Shown here piece by piece: positions 15,546 through 31,229 of a DNA stretch of 64,000 nt; positions within the stretch are counted from its first letter, which is position 1, and every line of letters starts with the position of its first letter. Made by a program: the position numbers and the translations under genes. Source of the DNA: Callorhinus ursinus (lineage: Eukaryota; Chordata; Mammalia; Carnivora; Otariidae); assembly GCF_003265705.1 (NCBI RefSeq), contig NW_020313140.1, forward strand, positions 1,843,711 to 1,907,710. Direction: 5' to 3'. The notes beneath the pieces are model-generated. The model saw nothing but the letters and a program-made list of their open reading frames with translations, was not told the origin of the DNA and searched no databases.

Positions 15546-15929
15546 TGACTGGGACGCCCGGGGGCGGAGTCTCACGCACGGGCGGGGACAGGTACTGCCC
15601 CGTGTATGTGGGGAAGAGCGATGACTCGGCCTATTCAGACCTTGCTGACTGGAAGAAACAGAAATCAGACCCAAGGGTAAGGTCAAAATATCTAGTGACC
15701 TTCCTTTCTGGTTTTGTATCCTTCGGTGTTAGAATTTGCAGGATCTTTAAAGTTTTCCTAATTCTGTGCAAAATGACACTTGTGAGTTTGCAGACCTGCT
15801 TTAGAACGTGACCTTCAGGGTGGAGATTGTTTATATGCATTTCTTGGTTGCTTTGAAATCTCTTACGTCCGTAATAGGGGTTGTGAATCTGTACCAAGGG
15901 ATTTCATGTTGTTAGAAGATGCGCACGTG

Positions 15930-16123
15930 GGCGCCTGGGTGGCTCAGTTGGTTAAGCGACTGCCTTCGGCTCAGGTCATGATCCTGGAGTCCCGGGATCG
16001 AGTCCCGCATCGGGCTCCCTGCTCGGCGGGGAGTCTGCTTCTCCCTCTGACCCTCTTCCCTCTCGTGCTATCTCTCATTCTCTCTCTCTCAAATAAATAA
16101 ATAAAATCTTTAAAAAAAAAAAA
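15930..16123 (+). mobile_element. Can-SINE in SHE intron 2
   Basis: Flanked by a perfect AGAAGATGCGCACGTG at 15914-15929 and 16124-16139. It is about 390 bp after exon 2 and sense to SHE. Confidence 0.95.
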
Positions 16124-18974
16124 AGAAGATGCGCACGTGACATGATCCTCTGTGTTACGGTGGAAAATTGACTTCTGAACAAGCTAGCTCTACAATACTG
16201 GAGCAAAAGAATTAATGACTAATCCCTGGTGTGAGCCAAGCCATGCCACGCAGACCTCCTAAAACCACAGTCAACTGATCTTGTGACATTTCAAGTTGGC
16301 ACGGTTCTAGCTTCAGCAAAGCAATCGCCCTCTCATTGTTAGTGTCAAACTTTTCCCTTTTATTCATAATTCTCTTAAGTTCGTGTAAATGATACTTCAA
16401 AATAACATGAACTAAGTTATTTAAATTTATTTGTGAAATTTGGAGTAAATAGTTTGTTCACCCAATTTTTTAAATGTTCTTTAATCCATAATGAAAAAAT
16501 GCATTTCTGAGCGCTGACCCATGGCACCCTTGTCTGAGTGTTTCATGCCTGGGGAAGGCCTCATTGGCCACACGTTCCAGACTGTCTCCCCTGTTTGGAA
16601 ACAGACTGAAAAACTCTCAGGCGTAGGACCCGCAGGCTGGTCTCAGAGGAGGTGAGCACAGGGGACTCGGCATCCTGGAGGGGTCGGGACAGGCTTCAGA
16701 ATGAAAATGAGCTATCGCAGGAAAGGGGCGCTGTGTCCTGCTTCCAGAGATAAGGCCGCGCACGGGGGAGGGCGTACCCTGGCCAGGCCATGACCCCGAA
16801 GGTCACTGGACTGTGACCTCTAATGAAATCTGTGAATGAAAGGAAGTGAAAATGAACTTAGTCAGAACTTTAAAAAAAAAAAAAATACCAGAGGCTTGAA
16901 AGGAGTAGGGGAGAAGATTTACTTTTACATAAAATTGAGGGAAAAGATATTCTTTAAAAAAAAGATATTCTTAAAAAAAAAAGATAATTTTGACTTATCT
17001 TTCTTTTGTCCTTTGGTTTTTATTCTCTTTCTCGTTAACTGGAATAAGTAATTTATCTACACTGTCCCAGCTGTTTGTTTGTAGGGCCACATTGATAATA
17101 GGGAAGAAATGCCCTGCTTTCCCCCCACCCCACATAATCCCCACAAGACTCCGTGTGCTCATGGACTTCAGTCCTCTCCCCTTGGTACGAAATCAGAGAG
17201 ATTCTGAACTGCCTGTGCTCCTAGACGTTTTAAGAGACAGCAGAAAGTAGAACCAAGATCTCCCCACTCCAGATTGGGTGGACACATTTGAAACGATGGA
17301 TGCAAAAGCACTTTATATAAGGCATCTTCCACCCAGACCCACCAGGAAAAATCAGACTTGTCCAACATGACATAAATGTCATGATAATGGTTTTAATATT
17401 GGAGCATTTATTAAGTGCCAGTCTCCATTTACAGTTTATGTGAATACATTTGTTTAGGAATATAAGATTAATGTATTCAATTGGAGAATAAATTCAAACT
17501 TATTAAACATTTAAGTTACTAACTTTTAAAAAAATTGCCAGCTTATTTTGTCTTAAGAAAATCCATGAATTTTAAAGTCTCTTAGAACCTATATCAAAAA
17601 GCACCTTCTTGATCAGTGTGGAGAATACACCTCTAGCTCTCCCCGCGTGCCCACAGCTGGACAGAATAACAGGAAGTGAGTTGATCGGAAGCTGGAAATA
17701 AAAGATTTGCTGCTGGGGTTTTTTTGTTTTGTTTTTGTTTTTTTTAAACCTTCTACATTTTTTGTTCAGTTTGTTCCTTGTATGCTTGGTGGTCATGTCC
17801 CATTTAAGAAATGTTTATTTGTTGAAAACATTAGGGATTTTTCTTTAGTTTCGGCATTTCTCAGGAGGTGGAGAGGCGCTAGTGAACGCCAGCCCCTGCC
17901 CGGCCTCGCTGGTCCCCACTCGGTGGGGGGAAGCCCACCTGATTCAACACTGTTCGCGATGTTCTTTTATAACATCCAGCAAATGCTTCTTAGGTGTTTA
18001 TTGACCATGTAGCAGGCCCTGTGCTGGGCTCTGGGCATCCAGGAAACAAGACCCACGTGACCCGTGTCCTCATGGACCGACCTTACAACCCAAGAGGCAA
18101 ACAGACCTAACAGCAACAAACAAGAAAATATGTCCTTGAAAAGTGCAGCGAGTGCCGTGAAGTCAGGTTAAGAGTCACCATCTGTGTGAGGGACAGAGGA
18201 AGAAACAGAAAAGCATTTATGACTCTCCCATGGCCCAGTCAGTGTGGGACCCAGGCTCCCTGGATCCCCCCAAAACTTTGCTCTTAACTTTGAAAGCTAA
18301 GAATTTATAAGTTTATAAATTCTCCCTTAGATTTACCCAAAGGATGGTTCATAAAAAGATACAGGATTATGAATACAAGGCAGTATTAGTGTAAACCTCT
18401 CTGTTCTGCTAAAGGAGCAGGAACATTTTAGCTAAACCATTAGCAGAAACAGTCTCCCTAATTTAGCCTCAGGAGCTCCACAGGAAGGGTCTTCAGCGGT
18501 CCCGAGACCACATCACTCAGTAGGAAAGCTGCTTCCAAAGCTGGTATCCTGTAAGTCGGCGCCAGGCTTACCAGCCGCCTGCCTAGACCCTGCAGCCCTG
18601 TGTAGGGATGTTAGAAGTGCCTGGCCCGCAGTGAGGGCGCCGAAGTTTGGACCCATTCCACGCCGTGTCCGCGTGGACGGCAGAGGCACTGGGGCCTTCC
18701 GCGTCCACTTTTACTCGCCCGTATCCTGTCTCGGGTGGTTTTCAGTTTTATTTTTGCCTACAAATGATTTTGTTGGCTTGTTCAAATAGTCAAATCTAAA
18801 GGAGAACCTCAGTGTTGGGGTGTCCATTTGAAAAATCCACTATGGAAAAAAATATAGAAGATTTTTTGATTTATCTGTTGTGTCTATACTTTCCTTGTAA
18901 AACTTAAATTTCAGGGCTCCTGAATTATATCTGCTTTTGTTCAGATATTTAGATTTATTTGATAAGAAAATATT

Positions 18975-19169
18975 CAAGTCATTTTATTTATTTTTCAGAG
19001 AGAGCTGGGGGAGGGGCAGAGGGAGAGAGAATCTCAAGCAGCTCCCCGCTGAGCTTGGAGCCCAACACAGGGCTCGATCTTGCGACCCTGAGATCACCTG
19101 AGCCAAGATACCACCTGAGCCAAAAATCAGGAGTTGGATGCTTAACCGACAGAGCCATCCAGGTGCCCC
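18975..19169 (-). mobile_element. Old Can-SINE with internal duplication
   Basis: Divergent subfamily (GAGAGCTGGGGGAGGGGCAG tail side). An ACCTGAGCCAA block is repeated near 19097 and 19112. Confidence 0.8.
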
Positions 19170-22094
19170 TATTTGTCATTTTAAATCAAAAGCGAGAGTA
19201 GAAATAAAAGACATGACTAGAAACAGCCCTTTTCTGATTCTGAGGCAAAAACAGCCTACAAGTCTGCAAGTTTACCGTTTAGCAAGCGTTGTGAGATGGA
19301 TGGGAAAGGTGCTCGCGGTTCGCATTCCGCGTGAACTCTGGGGCATCGAGGCAGTAAGCGATTCCCCTGACCCCACATGGCCTCGGTTTATTCACCTGTG
19401 AAAATGGGATCACGTACTCCTCACTGCACTACACGGCTTCACGGAGATGCTGGGGTAACACGCCTAGTGCACGCGTGTCCCGTGCGTGTCGCCATTATTT
19501 AGATACGCCAGAGAGAATTGTGTTTTCAGAGAGAGTTCCAGACGAGCGTGGAGGAACCGTGATTGCCGAGCCAGTCAGCTTAGTGAAGGACGGGCTCCGA
19601 CGCGCGCGCTCGGGGCCGGGTGGGCCTGGCGGGCCTGGCGGGCGGTGTTTATCTGCCTGCCGGCATTCTGTTGTCGCCGGGGTAAATGGCCTCTATCGGC
19701 AGAGCTGGGGCGTAGCTTCCTCTGGCCGTTTCCTCCTCCTCGGCCCGTTTCCTCCCGGAGCCAGGCCTGCACGTCAGGGGCTGTTCTCCCCCAGGAAGGT
19801 CGGGCCCGCAGCTCCGCGGTTGTTTCTGTTTCTATGGCGCCGCAGGCTGGGGGCAGCCGGGTGCTGGTGGGGAGGCTGCTCCCTCGAAGGCGCAGAGGCC
19901 CGCGCTCAAGCCCTGGTTTCCCCTAATTAAACGTTGTTTTAGAGGTGATGATGCTCTGCAGATCCCGCCAATCCCAGGGCCGTCCTGGGGAGGAGCGCTG
20001 CTGGCCGCGCGCTCCCCGGGCTTTCCCCGAGCGCCGCGGGCGCACAGACCATCCCAAGCACCAGGAGGGCAGGCCCTCACCTCACTCGAACACACGCGTG
20101 GTAAGAATGTCGTACACCATTCCAACACACGTTATTTCCTTGCGGGCAGGACTTCTGTGTCTTAAGGTTGGAATCCACTCTTGGTTTCCATCGGCTGGGA
20201 CGGAGTTGAGGCGAGGACCGTGGGAAAGGTGACCCCCGCCTGCGCCAGGCCGTCCAAACCGTTTTGATCAGAAACGTACAGTTTCTAAGTGCACCCTTTG
20301 AATTCTTTTGTGTTTTCTCTTTCCTTTTTCTTAGCGCTACACAAACGTTCTTGTTAAGAGATTCCAGCCCTATCTTACTGAACCAGGAGCAGAGCGTGTT
20401 TCTCGTTGCCCGTAACTTCGTCTAGAATAATGTAAAGGAGGCATAGGATTGAAAGTCGAGAGGTGTGGACTGACAGGCAGCCTCCTGCCCCATGCACCCT
20501 GCAGGGCCTCACACAGCCCCAGGCACCGTCCTGGCCTGGGGGTGGGAGCTCCCACACCTCGATGGGGCGGGCTCAGACCCAGGGGGAACCTCTCTCCTTG
20601 CCCCAGAGCTAGCAATGACGGGATGGCTGTGGAGGGCTGGAGGAGCTCAGACAGGGGCCCCGGGGACCAGGGCACGTGCAAGGGCTTCTCGGGCTTTGCT
20701 TCCCGTGAGAGCCCCGTGCCCCAGAGCAGCTAAATCGAGGGGGCCGGGCATCGGGTGCCTCCGACACTGTTCACGCCTGGTGTAGGGTCGGAGCCGGCTA
20801 TGGTCAGGGCCCCATCCAGGATTAGAACCTAATCTTGAAACCGGTGTCACCCTTTTGAATTTAGTGTCCTGATTTTCCCACTTTCCCGTGAATGTTTCAT
20901 CTGTTGCCCCTCCTCATGACAGAAGTCAGTAACTCCTCCCTAGTGTCCCTCCCCTGCTCACCTTGCCGGCACCTCCGCCTGCCCCGAGCTGAAGCTGCCC
21001 CGCTCTGCCTTCGACCCCCTCCTTTTCTCCGCTGGTTGCTTTCAATTTCACAGACTAACAGCCTGCATTTATTTGTGGGTAGCTCTGTGGTGTGCACCCG
21101 TGACCTTCATCTCTCGGAGCCCCACATCCGCACAGCCGGGGGCTCCTCCCTCCCTCCCCCACCGGCCGCCCAGTCAGTCTTAGCACAACTGTGTATCCCC
21201 TGAAGGTAAGACATGATGGTCCCTGCCCGGCAGTCTCCACCGCTCTGGAAATGCAGACACATCGACAGCCTGTGCGCCGGGAGCAGGGCAGACCCAGAGT
21301 GGCGGGACATGTGGCCGTGGCAGGGGGCTGGGCCGGAGAGAAGAGGAGATGTGGGCGGGGGTCCCCAGGACACGGGGCGTGACGGCAAAGTGCAGAGAAC
21401 ACCAGCAGTCCCATCTGGGCGGAGTTAGGAAGTGGGTTTTGAGGGGGTGGTGTGAAGAGAAGAAATTGGAGGAGGAAGGTGGTCCAGTCATGGCCGGTGT
21501 CCCAGGCCGTGCGAGCCGCCCAGGCTGTGTGAGGAGACCGTGGAGAGCCCGCGGGCTTGAGTGGCGCCCTGAGGTGCTGGTGCTTAGAAGGTTCTTGATG
21601 GTGTCGGGGGAGGGGGTGGAAACTGAAGGCTTCCCCGGTGGGCACTTAGAAGAACCACAGCACGCCCCCTGCCAAGGCCTCTGGACGGCGAGCTGGTCGG
21701 TGCCAGCGCTCCCGCTCCTTCCCACTGTGGCTGCTGGTTGGGTTTTGCACCCTTACCTTCCAGGGAAACGTGACTGTAATCGATACGACCTGTCGAAGAA
21801 CGTCCGACGTATCGCATGCAGAACAGTGTGAACTGTGTACCCCCCCTTTCACACGTGTGCGTTGGAGCCCGGCGTGCCCACTCTGCAGCCTCCCCACCCC
21901 ATCCCCTCTCCTGGCCTGTGTCCTTTGAGCTCACCTCTCACTTCCCCTCGTGGGAACAAGCCCTCTGTGGCCCCCCGTCCGTATCTGCGCTCACGCAGCT
22001 TCCTCCCCTGGAAGTGACCTTCTCTATCAGAGTGAACCCGTCTTACATTTCTCTTCCACTTGGAGTCCGTCCAAGTGCAGCCCTGAAGAGTCCA

Positions 22095-22250
22095 GCTTCC
22101 CGCTCTTACATCCAGGCTCTGCCACGTTTGGGTGAGGACGGCTTCCTTCGGCTTTGTGCCTCAGCCTTCCCGTCTGTAAAATTAGGGAAATACTGGTACC
22201 GCCTTGTAGGGCAGTTGCGAAGATCACAGGGTGCACCATCGAGGGTGTTC
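22095..22250 (+). mobile_element. MIR in SHE intron 2
   Basis: GCCTCAGCCTTCCCGTCTGT then AAATTAGGG, a degenerate MIR core. Confidence 0.65.
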
Positions 22251-22640
22251 GCTGTTGTCATTTATGCCTGCAGGATTATTTGTGAATGTGTCTGGCTTCC
22301 TCTATTTGGAAACTGCCTCGGAGTCCAGAACTCTGTCCGGCATCCGGATTTCTTCCCTCTGTGTGGCCCGGTGCTGGGGAGACAGGGAACAGTCCGTCTA
22401 CGCCTGTGAGCAGACGGGGGTCTCAGCCTCTTCCAACAAGGTGTTGAAACTGCAGGTGAACCACGCTGCAGGCAGAGGGGGTGCCCAAGACTGGGGAGCA
22501 GGTTGCCCGCGGCCACGTGGCTTCCCGCCAAGTGTGGGACGTGTCTTCAGGTGCTCGCTGCTTGCCGGGCCCGCAGGCAAACCGGCATCCGTGCGGCGCC
22601 CCTTCAGCCCGCCAGCAGGAAGTCCGACCCGGTTCGTTAG

Positions 22641-24681
<2,041 letters not shown>

Positions 24682-25534
24682 TGAGTACCAGAGCTGTGTG
24701 GGCTCCCCTGGGCGGCGCCGGCCCTTCCAGTCACGGGCAGAGGACTGCTCAGGAAAGATCTGATCTGAAGGTGGTTCGCAGGATACGATTGCCAGAAAAT
24801 AGGGGGCATTTGCTCGGACCACAGCATGTGAAATGCTCCGATCCGAACGCAGGGTCGGTACTAGGTCGATGCCCCCAGGTCTCCCAAGATGGTGAGGGCC
24901 TCCCTCGTCACGCGTGACGCAGCGTGTGCCGTCCATTGCCTGACCTAACGTAGGCCCTCCACGAGGCCCAGCAGAGAAATAATCCCTGACAAAAAGGAGA
25001 ATTTCCAACGGGACAATTGGGTGGTTCTTTTATTCCCCAGTGTTTGGGACTTTAATAAATCAGATCCCTTGATGTCCAAATGCCACCTGCAACTTTGACA
25101 CCAGTTTCTTCTGGGGAAGGAGGAGACGCTGACTTGTTGCTCCCTGCCTGACTGTACCAGAACATTCATGTGTGTGCGCGGTGGGCCTGGTGGAGCTTGT
25201 GTCATGGAAATTCTCGCTGCTCTGCGGGTTCAGCGGTACTGTGTTGGAGGATCATTGTCAGAGCCCTAACAGCATTTCCTTCCTGAGGAAGCTGAGCCCC
25301 TGCAGCTGAAACAATCAGACTGGAGGGAAGAGAGGCTGGGGGTGTTTGAGCAACATGGCTTGGAAAGTGGGACTGGCCACCAGATACACAATACCAGGAA
25401 TAGCTGTGCCGTGTTCCTGAAAGGGGGCTTGTGGATTAGCTCTTGAGCCTTTGGTACCAGCTGTGTCGTTATGCACAACCAGGAACAGTCTTTCCAGTTT
25501 GAGGGTGGGAAGGGAGGAAGGAGGAAACGGGGTT

Positions 25535-25541
25535 TTATTAC

Positions 25542-25572
<31 letters not shown>
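25535..25572. repeat. (ATT)n microsatellite
   Basis: About a dozen ATT units in SHE intron 5, one interruption at the left. Confidence 0.95.
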
Positions 25573-25573
<1 letters not shown>

Positions 25574-25816
25574 TCTTTGGGGAGGTAAGAAAGAGGAAAC
25601 CGTATATATGTCCTCGTCCCATGACGAGGAGGGTGAGTTTAAACCTCACCCTAGTGGTCTCATACTTGGGCATAAGCACTAGTTGGTGATTTGGGAGACA
25701 GGAGAGATTGGCCTGTGTGTGTGTGTGTCTTTTTGGTCCAGTACCTGATGACTTGTGTGTTTTAAGGACAAACAACCCAAGGATGACCCACCAAGGGCCT
25801 CAAAGCCTCTGACAGC

Positions 25817-25921
25817 CCCCTGGAGAGCAGGGAGCCTGATGCAGGATTCGATCCCGGGACACTGAGCTCATGACCTGAGCCGAAGGCAGACACTTAACGA
25901 CCGAGCCCCCCCAGGGGCCCC
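25817..25921 (-). mobile_element. Truncated Can-SINE in SHE intron 5
   Basis: Only the head half is present. Confidence 0.8.
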
Positions 25922-25986
25922 CAGAGTGCCTTTCTGTTCGAGTTTGTAGCCATTCCAGGGGTGGGTGAGAACCTGCCTGCCGGTGA

Positions 25987-26253
<267 letters not shown>

Positions 26254-26940
26254 GGTCCAGCCAGCAAGAGCCCTGGCCGGGCCCCTCCTCCTGAGCAGGC
26301 GTCTGCCCCCGACCAGCACTGGGGACAGGGCCGGACTGCCCCACAGCAAAATCAGGAGGAAATGGGGGTCTCCATCTAGGAGGCAGACTCTTTGGCCTGA
26401 CGTCCATTCCGCGACACTTGGTTACTGTCCTGTTGCTTTTCTACAATAAGAAATCATACTTTACCCGCTGCCTCCACTCTCCGGAGTAGGTGTTCTGTCT
26501 GGGGGTGACTCTCGGGAAAGGTAAGTCAGGAGTCCAGGAATATTGAGGTTTACCAAAAATGCGCTAGGTATTACCTGGAATACCTGGTCTCTAAACAAAC
26601 CAACGGAAATGCAATTGGCTTTCATGTGAGGCAATGAGAAATGATCGTGTGTGGCCCAGAAGAACGTGTACCCTGGACACCCCCCCCCCCGGGAAAAGGA
26701 TGAAGAGTGGAAATGGGTGACTTGGAGAAAGTGTCCTGGTTCAGCTCTGGAGTCCATGGAAATTAGCGACTCTGACGGAGGATTTTGTCAGTCAGCCTTC
26801 TAAGAAAGTTTATGTTTTCTCAATCTCTGTGGACTGTTTCATCATCTTTAATATAAACATGAACAGGAAGGAAGATGCCCCTGATTTAAGAATTGGCAAT
26901 ATAAATTAAGCATCGGCATCATTATAATTCTGAATTGTAG

Positions 26941-26946
26941 AATAAA
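26941..26946 (+). terminator. SHE: Candidate SHE polyadenylation signal
   Basis: AATAAA 688 bp after the SHE stop, in AT-rich unique sequence. Confidence 0.4.
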
Positions 26947-27362
26947 ACAACGATTTCATTTCTGATTTTTTAAAAATCTGAAAAATTTGCAAAGCTCAAC
27001 AACTGTTTTCTTATTGGATAATTATTCAGAACTTCTGATGTCTTTCGTTTCACCTTTGAGCATTTCAGCAGTTAGGGAACAATTTTTAATTTGTGTCCCC
27101 CAATTAGATTTGCTCTGTATTTTTGGAGTAAATTTTAAATATACACATCTCTACCCCTCGGAGCTGAGTGCCTGAACTGGGTCTCAAACCTGCAGTCTGT
27201 CTCGTGCAGAGTAGACCAGTTCTCACTGTACAAAACTGTCTTAAAAGACTGAGGTTTCTCCAACTACTACTGCTTCCAATATTAAATTAATATTAGTAGT
27301 ATCGTTAGCTTCATGGTTTGTTGTAAACTTCGATTGCCAATTTACTTACTGTGAAAAAAATA

Positions 27363-27368
27363 AATAAA
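27363..27368 (+). terminator. SHE: Candidate SHE polyadenylation signal
   Basis: AATAAA in TAAATAAAACC, 1.1 kb after the stop; downstream GT-rich sequence (GGTGTTCTGTG) is favourable. Confidence 0.45.
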
Positions 27369-28830
27369 ACCCCACGAGAATGGTGTTCTGTGAGCCCCCG
27401 GTGAGCGGCCTCTGTGCTCTGGGTTTGCCGGCGGCGCCCAGGATGGATCCAGATCCATCAAAGAGAAGTTCACGGTTGTAGCTTCGGTTACAGACACAGA
27501 AAAGGTTGATTTGGTTAATTTTTAGGGAAGCCTGTCTTTCTAGTTATTAGTTACTGTTCTGCTATTATGATTTAGAGGTTAGTAAATACTTGCTTCTCTA
27601 TTCAGTTAAGGCTGTAGCCAGAGGGTTGTGTGATCTTTGATTTAAAAAATGTGAGAGGAACCTTTTCTTATTGAATCTCAATGATTTTATGAATAGAATG
27701 TCTGTTTTTTAAATACTGATGGAGCTTTTTAAATGTGCATTGGTTCATGGGTGACATCTTTAGTACAAGATTTTTACAAATTTTTAGCGTCTATAGTTCC
27801 AATTCCATTCAACAAATATTTATTATCTTCCATATACAAATAATTCATTTATTAAACTTATTTTTACTTCAACATTCTAGAAGTGAAATCTTATTTTTTA
27901 CTTAAATTTATTCTACAAAATATAGCAGTTATCCTAATCTTAATCAATACTAAAAAGCTTTGTAAAATGTTTCTGTGCGCCCTAGATGATTTTTGGCCCA
28001 TGCCCAGCAACTGTGATGAATGTATAATGAAATAGCATCCTGAAAGCAGACCTGATGCGTTAGGTATTTATTAAGCTTCCATCATATGCTCGGTATTGTG
28101 CTTTCTCTGCACTGTTTTTCCATGACAGTTATGTCACGTTCTTTGTTTGGCTGGAAGTGGAGATGTGGAGTTTGTATATGGTCCAGCTCCTTCACGCTAT
28201 GCCGGGGGCTGTAGGAGGAAGGAACGTAGTAGACTGGAAGGGGGCTGAGCAGCTCTTTTCTTCCTAAGGCTGTGAGCCGGCCGACAATGGCAGAGGCTTC
28301 ACCAGCAGCGGGCGCCCTGTGCTCGGAACACAAGCCGGCAGGTGCCTCGGGGATGTCCCCAGTGGCTTCCCTGTGGGGCCTCCTGGGCCAGCTCATCTGA
28401 ACCCCTGTGACACCTTTCCTCTCGGAGCTCCCAATGCTTGGGCTTTTTGCCATTTTGTCTTGATACACGTATTTTCCCATAGTCTCCTTTCTTTTCAGTT
28501 CCCTCTGTCTCCCAGAATCGTTTCGAGTTCCTCCTGAAGAGGAACTGTCCTCAAGCAGATGTGTGCCCCCTCGTCTGGAGTGTGGTGCCCTAGAGCTCCC
28601 TGCGTCCATGCTCCTTCCCCAGCACACCCTTTTTAAAAAAATGCTCTGCCCCGGCTCACTAGATGAATTTATTTAGTTGCTTCATTTCAGGCCTCTAGGA
28701 CATTTCTATTTACTTTGCTACCATAGCGGTTTCTGTCAGGATGGATTTCAACCAGGGGAGTTGTATATTTAAATAAGTAGGAATAAGGTAGTGGAGCAGT
28801 GTTACTATGTGTAATAAAGGAAAATACTGA

Positions 28831-28996
28831 GGGGCACCTGGGTGGCTTAGTCGGTTGCATTGGACTCTTAATTTCAGCTCAGGTCCTGATCTCAGGATGG
28901 TGAGATCGAGCTCAGTGGGGAGTCTGCTGGAGTTCCTCCCCCCCTCGCCCTTTGCCCCTCCCCCACTCATGCTCTCTCTAAAATAAATTTTTTTTT
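28831..28996 (+). mobile_element. Can-SINE
   Basis: Flanked by AAAGGAAAATAC at 28816-28827 and 28997-29008. Confidence 0.92.
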
Positions 28997-30521
28997 AAAG
29001 GAAAATACGGATATGCCTACTTTCTTTTGGGGTGTCCTTTTAAGTCATCCAGAATTACTTTCTCAAGCATTTATAAAAAGAACCTTTATTCTTTGCTCAG
29101 TCGTTACTCATTTACTGGCCTCTGCCGTCAGATGGGGAGGTGGACAGAAGTTTTTGGGACAGGTGGGGAAATAGTCCTAATTTGTTAATTGGATTATTTA
29201 ACTGCTCTGACCCTGTTAATGGCCATTGTTAGTGAGTAAACGTTCATACTTGATTCAGAAGAACTGAGCATCTGAGATACTCTTTGAACAAGGGTGGCCT
29301 TTCTGTTCCATTAAAATGTGATTTTTCAGTCAAAGGTAATGCCTCCTTTCTCCACCAGTCTAGGGGGGACACGAAGATGTCGGCGTTCCGCCTCCCCGCT
29401 CACACCCTTGTAGTAGTTGGGAAAACTGCTGTGTTGCTTTCTCACAGAGGTTGGCTCCCTCCTGTTCCATAATCCGCACTATTTTGGCCTTTTGTCTCTT
29501 TAGAATGTCACTCTTTATTCTGGTCTCCGACTTGTGTGCCCCATTAACTTGTACTTGGAGACACTGGGCCTCACTTCACCCTCCTTGATCGCCGACCCTG
29601 CAGGGAGGACGAGACGGTGCGTCGCTGCCACCTGGTGGGGACAGAGTGAACCGCCCGGGAATGCAGGCGCGCGGCGGGGAGGGTTCCCAGGCGCTTCTGG
29701 TACAGCCCACGGCGGCAGCGTGGGGGCAGTGATGCGCGGCAGTTGCCATCTTGCAACCTGGCCTTTCCTGCGGAGCCTGATGTGCAGGCCCCTGGGCGGC
29801 GGGTCGTGCTGTCGTGTTTTAGTGAGCATGCCGGCAGCAGATCCTTGAGATCATTTTGTCACGTTCCTAACCATTCAGTTATTTTGTTAGGGGCTTTAAC
29901 GTGTTAACTAATAGCTACGTCTAACTTTTGAAGCTATCTGAAGATTGTATGGGATGCCAGCGCCCGTCTGCAGTGCTCTGGTAAATTATATCCGAGAGGT
30001 CGTATGGAACTTCGGGATGCATGGCCCACAGCCAGTCTACCCCACGCGCCCCCCGAAGATGGCTGGCTCTGAGAGGTAACTTCAGATAAACGCCGTCCCA
30101 AGAAAACCAGTGTGCTCTCTCCGATCCGTGTTGAGCACCCCTCCCTTTGCAAATGCTTCCGCTCTCCTGCGGCCGCTGCGCACCCAAGGAGGGACAAAAC
30201 CACTGGACCCACCAGAGCTCGTCTCACACGGCTTCTTCCCAGTCGGACGTGGCCCCGGGAAGCTTCGCCCTCAGGTCCTTGGCGTCTTCTCGAGCGGAGA
30301 GCTGTTACCTTGGTCCTCGGTAGCCGCCTGCGTCCTGCGCTGAAGGTCGGCCTTCTTTCCTTTGTTATTCATACAGACGCCCCGTCCCACCCGTGGGAGT
30401 TGATGCTTTAGTCTGTCGTGAAGCTTGAAATCTATAATTTTTAAAACTTCTGCCAGGTGATTTTGATACCCAGCCACAGCTGAGCACCACCAATGGAAGC
30501 TACTATTTAGAAAAACGCAAA

Positions 30522-30717
30522 GGGCGCCTGGGTGGCTCCGGCGTTAAGCGTCCGCCTTCGGCTCAGGTCATGGTCGCAGGGTCCTGGGATCGAGCCCCGC
30601 ATCGGGCTCCCTGCTCCGCGGGGAGCCTGCTTCTCCCTCTCCCACCCCCCCTGCTCGTGTTCCCTCTCTCGCTGTGTCTCTCTCTGTCAAATAAATAAGC
30701 AAAATCTTTAAAAAAAA
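30522..30717 (+). mobile_element. Can-SINE
   Basis: Young-looking element flanked by GAAAAACGCAAA at 30510-30521 and 30718-30729. Confidence 0.95.
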
Positions 30718-30929
30718 GAAAAACGCAAATACATTCATTTGAGGTTCTAGAAGCTTCTAGAAGGGTTAGGAATGTTCGACGCCCCTCCCCTCCCCCCCCG
30801 CCCCCGGCAACCAGAGCAACGGTTCTCGGAGTCCAGGTGGCGCACGTGTTTGTAAGGTCCCAGGGTTCGGCGGCTGTCGTGTGTTGTCAGATCCCGACCC
30901 TGTGGAAGGTCGAGGTGTGAGCAATGAGG

Positions 30930-31110
30930 CTAGACCCTCACCACCACCTGTGCTGCTTAAACGGATGCTCCCATACAGTATCTGTCTGCAACCCTCCTTA
31001 ACCTCGTGAGCCAGGCAGCAGCCTCATTTTCGGATCAGGACGCTTGGAAGAGCCTAATGCCTTGCCCTGGGTCCGTCATGGAGTGCGTGCCGGAGTGCAG
31101 ACCACAGCCT
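30930..31110 (-). mobile_element. MIR-like fragment
   Basis: TGAGCCAGGCAGCAGCCTCA and surrounding pattern fit a decayed reverse MIR. Confidence 0.45.
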
Positions 31111-31229
31111 CCTGCTCCTTCCCGGTGAAACTGGAGCCCTGTAGAATCCCCACGTGTGAAGAACACAATCAAACCAGTGGGACGAGGTTGTTAAACTAGC
31201 CACTTGGCTTCAGTTAACAAATGAAAGAT

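Larger units (their letters stand above)
26254..27390 (+). other. SHE: SHE 3' UTR, minimal extent
   Basis: AT-rich unique sequence follows the SHE stop. Candidate AATAAA signals on the + strand are at 26941-26946 and 27363-27368. No SINE interrupts the stretch until 28831, so a longer UTR is possible. Confidence 0.5.

Noticed and set aside
21055..21725. 196- and 181-codon - strand frames in SHE intron 2
   Set aside because: Overlapping frames in GC-rich intron sequence with Pro/Ser-rich composition and no family match.
28082..28627. 181-codon - strand frame
   Set aside because: No recognisable domain, no splice context; may be antisense to an extended SHE 3' UTR.
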